DNA of 9,482 bases from Cytophagales bacterium (GTDB taxonomy: Bacteria > Bacteroidota > Bacteroidia > Cytophagales > Spirosomataceae): assembly GCA_013205605.1 (NCBI GenBank), contig JABMMK010000009.1, positions 1 through 9,482 of the forward strand, given 5' to 3'. Positions within the stretch are counted from its first letter, which is position 1; each line of letters opens with the position of its first letter. Shown here piece by piece: positions 1 through 5,773 of the stretch. The translations under genes and the position numbers were made by a program. The notes below the pieces were generated by a model that was given only the letters and a program-made list of their open reading frames with translations, was not told the DNA's origin and made no database searches.

Positions 1-1
1 C

Positions 2-2161
2 ACTTTTAATACCTGGGGATTTCTCGTTTTAAATGGCCTTGGAATAGCATGTCTATGCTATTATTTTTTAGGGGGCATGCCTATTTTTAATACTCAAATT
101 GCCAGTGAATTAATTCCGGTTCAAGGCGTTACAGACCAAAATTCATTGGGCCAATTAAGCTCTACTCTTTTTTTAATTCGACAACACTATACGTTTTTCC
201 CCGTTGACCTATCCTCGGTCCCATTCGTATTATTTTTCATTTTTTCCTTTACCGGAATCAGCTTTTTAATCATGCGTTTTAAAAAATGGTCAAACATCTC
301 ATGGCTGTTTATCTTGTCAGGAATTTTGCTTTGGTTGGCCGTCATACTAGTCAAAAATGCCGAACAGCCCATTGAAACGCTTTATGAAGTGCTCTTTTCC
401 CAACTGGTTTGGCTTGGAATCCTTAGCTTATTCTCTCTAACGATCTTCTTTTCTAATACTATTTGTGTGTTCTTATTACAATTAGGGCATTCGCCGACAA
501 AAAAAGAAAGTCAAAGAAAATGGCTAATTCTTTTTGGGTTTTATGCCGTGAACCTAATTTTCAGTTTTGGCCATTTGATTTATCATTTTCAGACAAAAAC
601 CTATATCCCTAGTTTTGTTTTTTGGATTTCAAGTATTTTGTTGGGTCTTTATCAACAGCATAAAAAACAGGGCGGCCATTCATTGTTTATTGGCTTAGCT
701 TTTTTAAGCTTGTCGACTGCCTTTCTAATGCTTTATACGTCAAATGATCCTGGCATCAGGGCAATCGAAACGTGGGCCTTAATATGCCAAATAATCATAC
801 TCGTTTTATTCCCATTGTTTATCATTCGAAATTTCAATGGCTTGATCAAACTAAATTTGCCGATTTATAAGGTCGTCGACAAGCCTCAAATCCTACCCAC
901 CTACATTTTATTTATCGGGGTTTTAATCTTAGGCTCCGCTTTTGTTTTTGCTTTAAATGGTGGTGCTTTTCACCAAATCACGGCAGCAAAATACAATGCC
1001 GACGGAGAACTAGCACAAATTCTGAAGGACCCTTTTTTGGCTGAGATCAACTATAAACAAGGTTTGATTCACAGTAAACTTAATGCCAAAAGCAATACAA
1101 GTTTAGCCCGCATCGCCTACCAAGAAAATAAGGTAGAGGAATTAGCCTACTACTTGTCGACAAGTCAAGTAAAATTCCCCAATGAAAAAATTGCCATTGC
1201 ATTGAGCAATATTTATCAAAATGAAAATCACCTATTTGAATCTTTATTTGCCCTGCAAAGCGCGCGTCAAAAAATGCCTGAAAGCGTTGAAATCTTAACC
1301 CAATTAGCCCATACTTTTGAAAAATTAAATCAATTAGATTCCTCCTTTTATTATCATCAGAAAGCATTCGAATACGATTCAGAATCTGTTTTAACAAGGG
1401 CCAATTATATATACGCAATTGCCAAATTAAATAAAAATACACCCTTGCCCGATATAGATCAAACCAACCAAGATCCTGCCATTTTAGCTAATTTATGGGG
1501 TATAGGCATTCTAAGAAATCAACGAATAAGCTCGAAATCTCTAGAAAGTTCGTTCAAGCCAAAAGCAGATGTCAGGGATCTAGCTATGATTTACAATTCT
1601 ATTCCATACTTTAAGCATAAACAAAAATCATTACCCATAAATGAAATGGCCAAGGATACCAGCATTTTATCTCTATTCCCTGAAATAAAATTAGCAGAGG
1701 CGATGCAAGATTATTTCCACCAAGACCCATTAAGTTCCTTAGAAAAAATCGCTCTTTACATAGATGTTCAACCCATTGATCAAACACAAGGCCTGCAATC
1801 TTTACTCGATTTTTGGCATCAAGCTTCTTTAATTCCCGTTACAAGCCCAAAAATTTCAAACAAATCAGAGGCCAAAGCAGCTGTGAAAAAATATCCATTC
1901 CAATTAATTACCCTGACGAATGCGATTCCATTTCTTAGTAAAAAAGAAGGGTATGACGCAAGCTTAGCAGCCTTAAGATGGAATAAAGAAGTACCCTACT
2001 TTTATCCACTTTACGCATTCCGAGCATTAGAAATAGGGGAAATTGAATATGCTAAAGAAGCCATGAATTCCTTAAAAAAAATAAACCCTACCCTATTCCA
2101 ACTAAATTTGAAGCCATTTGAAAGCCAATTAGCTGCCGCAATCCAACGACAAAAGTTTTAA
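2..2161 (+). CDS. Multi-pass membrane protein with periplasmic TPR tail, 5'-truncated by the window edge
   Basis: The frame is open without a stop from base 2, so the Met at 77 is internal and the real start lies left of the window; 719 codons are visible. Counting from the Met at 77, hydrophobic spans lie near residues 46-66, 75-92, 104-134, 149-171, 177-192, 203-220, 231-250 and 273-293, with one more span just before that Met. The basic loops (RFKKW at 67-71, TKKESQRKW, QQHKK, and KVVDK before the last span) alternate so that the positive-inside rule places the roughly 400-residue C-terminal part in the periplasm. Residues about 340-455 look like degenerate tetratricopeptide repeats (ALxxARxxxPxxxxxLxxLAxxFExL...). 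The tail beyond that is helical and unassigned. I recall similar membrane-TPR proteins in Bacteroidota but know no function. The TPR tail suggests protein-protein contacts in the periplasm. It ends 106 nt before rpsJ, which has its own promoter. Confidence 0.8.
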   Translation, partial: TFNTWGFLVLNGLGIACLCYYFLGGMPIFNTQIASELIPVQGVTDQNSLGQLSSTLFLIRQHYTFFPVDLSSVPFVLFFIFSFTGISFLIMRFKKWSNISWLFILSGILLWLAVILVKNAEQPIETLYEVLFSQLVWLGILSLFSLTIFFSNTICVFLLQLGHSPTKKESQRKWLILFGFYAVNLIFSFGHLIYHFQTKTYIPSFVFWISSILLGLYQQHKKQGGHSLFIGLAFLSLSTAFLMLYTSNDPGIRAIETWALICQIIILVLFPLFIIRNFNGLIKLNLPIYKVVDKPQILPTYILFIGVLILGSAFVFALNGGAFHQITAAKYNADGELAQILKDPFLAEINYKQGLIHSKLNAKSNTSLARIAYQENKVEELAYYLSTSQVKFPNEKIAIALSNIYQNENHLFESLFALQSARQKMPESVEILTQLAHTFEKLNQLDSSFYYHQKAFEYDSESVLTRANYIYAIAKLNKNTPLPDIDQTNQDPAILANLWGIGILRNQRISSKSLESSFKPKADVRDLAMIYNSIPYFKHKQKSLPINEMAKDTSILSLFPEIKLAEAMQDYFHQDPLSSLEKIALYIDVQPIDQTQGLQSLLDFWHQASLIPVTSPKISNKSEAKAAVKKYPFQLITLTNAIPFLSKKEGYDASLAALRWNKEVPYFYPLYAFRALEIGEIEYAKEAMNSLKKINPTLFQLNLKPFESQLAAAIQRQKF

Positions 2162-2165
2162 AGAA

Positions 2166-2197
2166 TTTGGGAATCAAGATTAATCCGCCTATCTTTG
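2166..2197 (+). promoter_or_regulatory. Bacteroidota-type promoter of rpsJ
   Basis: A -33 box TTTG (2166-2169) and a perfect -7 box TATCTTTG (2190-2197; consensus TAnnTTTG) are separated by 20 nt, the spacing expected for the primary sigma factor of Bacteroidota. Transcription would start near 2202, giving rpsJ a leader of about 66 nt. The -33 box begins only 5 nt after the stop codon of the upstream membrane protein gene. This supports rpsJ being transcribed independently of that gene, although read-through is not excluded because no terminator is visible between them. Confidence 0.7.
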
Positions 2198-2228
2198 CTG
2201 GACAAATTTCATGTCTAACGGAGTTAAT

Positions 2229-2260
2229 GGTTCTTTCGTTATTCATTCACTTAATGAACC
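2229..2260 (+). promoter_or_regulatory. Possible switching leader hairpins upstream of rpsJ
   Basis: Two mutually exclusive pairings can be drawn in the leader. A small hairpin pairs TTCATT (2242-2247) with AATGAA (2253-2258) over a 5-nt loop. A longer one pairs GGTTC (2229-2233) with GAACC (2256-2260) and can extend inward by two more pairs past one mismatch. The structures share the AATGAACC strand and end 7 nt before the rpsJ start codon, so either could affect ribosome access. Many ribosomal protein genes are autoregulated through such leaders, but this one matches no leader I know and could be chance in AT-rich DNA. Confidence 0.25.
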
Positions 2261-2267
2261 AACTCAT

Positions 2268-2573
2268 ATGAATCAAAAAATTCGAATTAAGCTGAAATCA
2301 TTTGATCACACGTTAGTGGACAAATCAGCAGAGAAAATCGTAAAAGCTGTTAAAGCTACGGGTGCCGTTGTTTCTGGCCCAATTCCATTGCCAACAAAAA
2401 TTGAAAAATTCACTGTTTTAAGATCCCCACACGTTAACAAAAAAGCGCGTGAGCAATTTCAATTGTGTACTTACAAGCGCTTAATTGACATCTATTCGTC
2501 ATCTGCAAAAACAGTAGATGCATTGATGAAATTAGAATTGCCATCAGGAGTAGACGTAGAAATCAAAGTTTAA
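2268..2573 (+). CDS. rpsJ: 30S ribosomal protein S10 (uS10)
   Basis: The 101-residue product is full-length for the family. It carries the signature GPIPLPT, then the stretch from KFTVLRSPHVNKKAREQF through the RLIDI strand to the C-terminal TVDALMKLELPSGVDVEI. S10 sits in the head of the small ribosomal subunit and also serves as NusE in transcription antitermination. I chose the ATG at 2268 (MNQKIRIKLKSFDH) because other S10 proteins begin at this point. An in-frame ATG at 2211 would add 19 residues unlike any S10 N-terminus I know. No Shine-Dalgarno sequence is evident, which is normal in Bacteroidota. The gene has its own promoter and a strong terminator just downstream, and neither rplC nor fusA is adjacent, so it is detached from the S10/str gene cluster where it is normally found. 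The intact sequence argues against a decaying copy. Confidence 0.97.
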   Translation: MNQKIRIKLKSFDHTLVDKSAEKIVKAVKATGAVVSGPIPLPTKIEKFTVLRSPHVNKKAREQFQLCTYKRLIDIYSSSAKTVDALMKLELPSGVDVEIKV

Positions 2574-2596
2574 GGATTTTTTAATCTAGACATATA

Positions 2597-2628
2597 AAGA
2601 AAAGCTTTCAGAAATGAAGGCTTTTTTT
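2597..2628. terminator. Bidirectional intrinsic terminator between rpsJ and the deacetylase gene
   Basis: A 9-bp stem pairs AAAGCTTTC (2601-2609) with GAAGGCTTT (2616-2624), with one G-U pair and a 6-nt loop, and is followed on the plus strand by a run of seven T (2622-2628). Read on the minus strand the same hairpin is followed by a T-rich stretch (TCTTTAT), so it can also end the glycan operon arriving from the other side. The stop codon of the deacetylase gene (2627-2629) lies inside the plus-strand T-run. This is a compact shared terminator for two convergent units. Confidence 0.8.
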
Positions 2629-3475
2629 ATAAATACACAGTACGGGCTTTTTCCCAGTTTATTTGTTGGTCTGCTTCGACTAAATCTATAAATTCTCGTC
2701 CTTGCATAAGTCGCTCTAATTTAGATAATGCTCCAGCCAGGCCATAATAGGATTTGAACTTGCGAATCATACTTAAATCCTGGATCATCGGTTGGCCCGC
2801 ATCAAAATCCCTCGGGTGAAAATAAGTCATTACATACTTTTGCTGGTCCCAAAGTTTAGCTAAAATCGCATCAGGTAGTAACCTGAAATAACCCCCACCT
2901 GAAAAGATCACAGGCAGTCCAGCCATTGAAGTTACATTGATGGGAAATTCCTTGAGTTTATGTCCATCTACATCGACCCAACAAGGTTCTTGTTGGCCAA
3001 AATTAGCAAAACCACCATGCGCTCTTTTCGCAGGAAATATGGAACAATCTATTTCGATTCCCTGCGTAATCAATTCACTAAATACCCATTTATTTGATTC
3101 CATTAATGAGAATCCGGGCGCACGATAAGCTCTGATTTTATTTCCCGTAATCGATTCTAAGCTATCAATAGAACGCTTCAAATCTTCTGCAAATGCTTTT
3201 CTATTTTGTTGGTAGGCCAATTGGTGCAAATCAGAGTGCGTGGCTATTTCGTTCCCAGATTTGGCTATTTTTTTGATGATTTCTGGGTATTTTCTTGCGA
3301 CCCAACCTAAACAAAAAAAAGTCGCTTTTTGATTGTTCCCATAAAGCATGTCTAAAATTCGATCTATATTTTCATGAATCCTGGATGGAAATTTAGCCCA
3401 ATCTTCCTCAGTCCTAGTGCTAGGATGATCTAACAGATGAAACCACTCTTCGATATCAAAAGTTAAAATTGTCAT
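2627..3475 (-). CDS. NodB-type polysaccharide deacetylase (DUF3473-like)
   Basis: This is a 282-residue carbohydrate esterase family 4 protein, predicted to remove N-acetyl groups from amino sugars in a glycan. Visible motifs are TFDIEEWFH (5-13) with the metal/catalytic Asp7, ATFFCLGW (51-58), the metal-binding pair in THSDLH (His80, His84), RAPGFS (118-123), SGGGYFR (192-198), and YFHPRDFD (218-225), the last typical of the DUF3473-associated deacetylases found in exopolysaccharide loci. There is no signal peptide or membrane span: the NodB fold begins at residue 3, so the enzyme probably acts in the cytosol on a nucleotide-linked or lipid-linked precursor. It is the last gene of a three-gene operon. 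Its ATG directly follows the TAA of the formyltransferase gene (TAAATG), implying translational coupling. The exact substrate is unknown. Confidence 0.9.
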   Translation of the reverse strand: MTILTFDIEEWFHLLDHPSTRTEEDWAKFPSRIHENIDRILDMLYGNNQKATFFCLGWVARKYPEIIKKIAKSGNEIATHSDLHQLAYQQNRKAFAEDLKRSIDSLESITGNKIRAYRAPGFSLMESNKWVFSELITQGIEIDCSIFPAKRAHGGFANFGQQEPCWVDVDGHKLKEFPINVTSMAGLPVIFSGGGYFRLLPDAILAKLWDQQKYVMTYFHPRDFDAGQPMIQDLSMIRKFKSYYGLAGALSKLERLMQGREFIDLVEADQQINWEKARTVYL

Positions 3476-4249
3476 TTATATCCACCTAAAAAATAGGGCT
3501 CCATTTTTTTTAAACGTAATTACGTCTTGCCGACTAGGGAACGAAAAATACGTTAATTCCTCCTGCGGGTTTGGAATTAGCGTGTACGATTGATCTCGAA
3601 TTGAAATCATGGCTTCCAAAATACAATCCATGCCTATATCTTTTGTATACTCAATAAGCTCTTCCTGAGTTCTCCCAGCGATTTCCACTTTCTTCTGCAC
3701 AACGATTGGCCCAGAGTCAATGCCCTCATCCACAAAAAACACAGAGACTCCTGTGTATTTTTCTTGATTTTTTAACACCCAAAATGATGGCATCAAACCT
3801 CGGTACTTGGGCAATAAAGCCGTATGAAGATTGATTGTTCCTTTAGTAGGAATATCCAAAAGAGCCCTTTTAAATACCTGATTACCGCCAATAGACACAA
3901 ATAAATCCGCTTGAAGATCTGAAAGTATTTTTAAATTTTCTGGGGAATTAATTGAACCCTCAAGCGTAAATAGCGGTATGGAAGCCTGACTTAAAACGGC
4001 TTTAACCGAATGCCCAGGCGTTAATTTTGATTTGATGAATTTGAGAGAAAAATAAATAAAAAATTCTAGGCCAAAAACATCCAAGGTCTTTTTCATTTTG
4101 GCAAAAAAAGATTCTCTTTTACCAAAAGGGGAAACCTCAAAAAGCACTGTACCCACCCATTCGATATCATTAGGCAATCCCGCATGCAATTTTTTAATTG
4201 CCTTTGGTAAAAAAAATGGATCATCCTGGGTCAATAATACTACTCTCAT
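3476..4249 (-). CDS. Formyltransferase-family protein of a glycan operon
   Basis: This 257-residue protein has the formyltransferase fold shared by methionyl-tRNA formyltransferase, PurN and sugar N-formyltransferases, which use 10-formyltetrahydrofolate. The catalytic triad is visible as Asn140 and His142 in INLHTALLPKYRG and Asp178 in DEGIDSGPI. The His-Asp spacing of 36 equals that of E. coli Fmt (His110/Asp146). The C-terminal YFSFPSRQD motif (234-242) recurs, as I recall, in the Fmt-like proteins of polysaccharide loci. It lacks the full C-terminal tRNA-binding domain of true Fmt (about 315 residues), and its place between a glycosyltransferase (4-nt ATGA overlap) and a deacetylase (no gap) argues for an amino-sugar substrate. 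The N-terminal 100 residues are more divergent than the core, with MRVVLLTQDDPFF replacing the usual nucleotide-fold start. Sugar N-formylation is inference; the fold is clear. Confidence 0.87.
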   Translation of the reverse strand: MRVVLLTQDDPFFLPKAIKKLHAGLPNDIEWVGTVLFEVSPFGKRESFFAKMKKTLDVFGLEFFIYFSLKFIKSKLTPGHSVKAVLSQASIPLFTLEGSINSPENLKILSDLQADLFVSIGGNQVFKRALLDIPTKGTINLHTALLPKYRGLMPSFWVLKNQEKYTGVSVFFVDEGIDSGPIVVQKKVEIAGRTQEELIEYTKDIGMDCILEAMISIRDQSYTLIPNPQEELTYFSFPSRQDVITFKKNGALFFRWI

Positions 4250-4998
4250 TTTTTTGATTTAAATAATTGGAAAATTTTCCGCAAAGGTTTTAAAGCTAAC
4301 GTAAACCAATATGGACGTAAATGATTCACAGACCAAGCTTTTCGATCTTCCGTATTTGCAACAAGGCGATGCTTCCATGAGGCTGTACTTGTACCCCCAT
4401 TACGCATGGTCATTAAAACTTTAGGCAAATAAAACGCCGACATTTTATTCTTATATAATGCTCTCAGCATCCATTCATAATCTGCTGAACAGCTAAAATC
4501 CGTTCTATAAGGGCCATTTTTATCTGATGAAGACTTTTTAATATAAAACGATAAATGGGGTGGCATCCACCCGTAAAGCCACTGATCTTCTTGGTATGCC
4601 CCTGCCGTCCAATATCGAACAATCTTTTCTGGATTTTCAGGGTTTACATATTGCTTATCACCGTACACTACATCTACTTGATTGGACTCAAAAGCAGAAA
4701 CTACGGAACTTATGACATCGTTCGTGGGATAAAAATCATCCGCACCGATCATCCCTATGACGTCGCCATGAATTAATTTCAAGCCCTTATTCATCGCATC
4801 ATAAATTCCCGCATCTTTTTCAGATATAAAGTGGATGGATGGACCAAAAGATTTCAAAATTTCTAAACTCCCATCGGTAGATCCGCCATCAATGACCCAA
4901 TATTCTTTATTTACATAATCTTGGGCCAATACGCTCTCTATGGTCTGCCTAAGGGTAGCAGCCGATTGATATGAGACCGTAATGATGGATACTTTCAA
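4246..4998 (-). CDS. Family 2 glycosyltransferase (GT-A fold)
   Basis: The 250-residue enzyme transfers a sugar from a nucleotide donor to a growing glycan. It shows the GT2 order: N-terminal strand VSIITVSYQS (3-12), DGGSTDGS (37-44), SEKDAGIYDAMNKG (59-72), the metal-binding GADD (85-88), MPPHLSFY (145-152), and a likely catalytic-base region SADYEW (171-176). It resembles the WcaE-like and colanic-acid-type transferases. The tail from about 228 is basic and hydrophobic (LRPYWF...LFKSKK), compatible with membrane association. The start is TTG (plus strand 4996-4998): the codons upstream are ATT, TTA, TAT and then a TAA stop, so no ATG is available, and the product then begins with the normal MKVSIITVSY. 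It is the first gene of the operon, with a -7 promoter box 18 nt upstream. Donor and acceptor are unknown. Confidence 0.92.
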   Translation of the reverse strand: MKVSIITVSYQSAATLRQTIESVLAQDYVNKEYWVIDGGSTDGSLEILKSFGPSIHFISEKDAGIYDAMNKGLKLIHGDVIGMIGADDFYPTNDVISSVVSAFESNQVDVVYGDKQYVNPENPEKIVRYWTAGAYQEDQWLYGWMPPHLSFYIKKSSSDKNGPYRTDFSCSADYEWMLRALYKNKMSAFYLPKVLMTMRNGGTSTASWKHRLVANTEDRKAWSVNHLRPYWFTLALKPLRKIFQLFKSKK

Positions 4999-5015
4999 AA
5001 TTAAATATTAAAGAA

Positions 5016-5023
5016 CAAAGATA
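5016..5023 (-). promoter_or_regulatory. -7 box of the glycan operon promoter
   Basis: On the minus strand this reads TATCTTTG, a perfect match to TAnnTTTG and identical to the rpsJ -7 box. No TTTG/TTG is found 19-21 nt upstream, so the -33 element is missing or degenerate, which suggests a weaker or activator-dependent promoter. Transcription from it would begin about 10-13 nt before the TTG start of the glycosyltransferase, leaving almost no leader. Confidence 0.5.
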
Positions 5024-5081
5024 GAAAATCATCGCATTGTTTTCCGCTTCCCATAGACTCAGATTTTTTTTTCAATGAACA

Positions 5082-5112
5082 CTTGAATAAAATATAAATT
5101 TTCGTACCTTTG
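5082..5112 (+). promoter_or_regulatory. Bacteroidota-type promoter of the rpmH operon
   Basis: A -33 box CTTG (5082-5085; TTG core) and a perfect -7 box TACCTTTG (5105-5112) lie 19 nt apart. Transcription should begin near 5117, about 39 nt before rpmH. A T9 tract at 5064-5072 lies 9 nt upstream of the -33 box, where AT-rich tracts can act like UP elements in strongly expressed ribosomal protein genes; that role is inference. Confidence 0.7.
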
Positions 5113-5155
5113 CAAACCCAATTCGAAACTGTTGGGGATTTAATAATTAATAGAA

Positions 5156-5311
5156 ATGAAAAGAACTTTCCAACCCTCGGTTAAAAAAAGGAAGAATAAG
5201 CATGGTTTCCGTGAGCGCATGTCGACAGCAAATGGTCGTCGTGTTTTAACTGCGCGTCGCGCAAAAGGACGTCACAAGCTTTCAGTTTCTGACGAAAAGA
5301 GAGGAAAATAA
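5156..5311 (+). CDS. rpmH: 50S ribosomal protein L34 (bL34)
   Basis: This 51-residue, highly basic protein has the full bL34 signature: MKRTFQPS, the KRKNKHGFRERM segment, then STANGRRVLTARRAKGRHKL (23-42). The C-terminal extension SVSDEKRGK is like that of other Bacteroidota L34 proteins. It is a structural component of the large ribosomal subunit. The ATG at 5156 gives the universal MKRT(F/Y)QPS start; there is no Shine-Dalgarno, only the AT-rich TTAATAATTAATAGAA upstream. It heads the operon under a strong consensus promoter and is followed 60 nt later by rnpA, the classical rpmH-rnpA order of bacteria. Confidence 0.98.
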   Translation: MKRTFQPSVKKRKNKHGFRERMSTANGRRVLTARRAKGRHKLSVSDEKRGK

Positions 5312-5371
5312 GCCATAATTCTAAGAAAGGCTGATTTCTGGCTCGCTGTTGCTTAATAAAGTATTCTTGCC

Positions 5372-5773
5372 GTGAAATTCACTTTCCAAAAATCTGAGCG
5401 GTTAACGCAAAAAAAAATAATCGATTCTTTATTTCAAAAGGATAGTCAAATTGTGTCACAACGATTTTTCTATCCTTTTCGAGTTTTGTATCGTAGCAGT
5501 GATTTAAAGTCCGAATCTCCGCAAATTTTAATTTCGGTTCCCAAGAGAAAATTCAAAAAGGCCGTTGACCGCAATGTAATCAAGCGAAGAACTAGGGAGG
5601 CATATCGATTAACAAAACCTCTATTTCAAGGATTAGCCTACAATAAATTACCTGATATAATGGGATTTATTTATATTGGCACTGATATAGAATCGTTTGA
5701 GTTAATTCAAAAAAAAATGCATCAAATTTTTGCTGCATTTACAAAAAATGAAAATCTAAAAAATGAAGTTTAG
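5372..5773 (+). CDS. rnpA: Ribonuclease P protein component
   Basis: The 133-residue product is the basic protein cofactor of RNase P, which works with the catalytic RNA (not in this window) to trim tRNA 5' leaders. The diagnostic RNA-binding motif is RNVIKRRTRE (67-76; family pattern RNxxKRxxRE), preceded by ISVPKRKFKKAV (54-65); FTFQKSERL is the typical N-terminus. The start is GTG at 5372: an in-frame TAA at 5357 closes the frame upstream and no ATG lies between. The gene follows rpmH as usual, but yidD and yidC, which often come next in other phyla, are absent. Its last 11 nt overlap the start of the S41 protease gene, so the two should be translationally coupled. The C-terminus beyond about residue 125 is a short charged tail. 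Confidence 0.96.
   Translation: MKFTFQKSERLTQKKIIDSLFQKDSQIVSQRFFYPFRVLYRSSDLKSESPQILISVPKRKFKKAVDRNVIKRRTREAYRLTKPLFQGLAYNKLPDIMGFIYIGTDIESFELIQKKMHQIFAAFTKNENLKNEV

Noticed and set aside
187..372. Short minus-strand open frame opposite the membrane spans of the first gene
   Set aside because: It is a shadow frame created by the T-rich codons of hydrophobic segments, with no recognisable product.
1080..1442. 120-codon open frame on the minus strand inside the membrane-TPR gene
   Set aside because: It is fully antisense to a convincing coding sequence, its product resembles no known protein, and it has no promoter or operon context.
2211..2267. 19-residue N-terminal extension of S10 from an in-frame ATG at 2211
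   Set aside because: S10 proteins start at the MNQKIRIKLK position, and the extra residues resemble no S10 N-terminus I know. The stretch is more likely 5' leader.
2268..2573. rpsJ as a degenerate extra copy
   Set aside because: The gene is full-length with all signature segments intact and has its own consensus promoter and terminator, so decay is not supported.
2937..3128. Short plus-strand open frame within the deacetylase gene
   Set aside because: It is antisense to a gene with intact catalytic motifs, and its product is low in recognisable structure.
4555..4776. Short plus-strand open frame within the glycosyltransferase gene
   Set aside because: It is antisense to the GT2 core (DXD and MPPHLSF regions), which explains the open frame. 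There is no independent support.
5324..5339. Small hairpin AGAAA/TTTCT between rpmH and rnpA as a terminator
   Set aside because: The stem is only 5 bp and no T-run follows. It could at most be a weak processing or attenuation site, so I did not list it.
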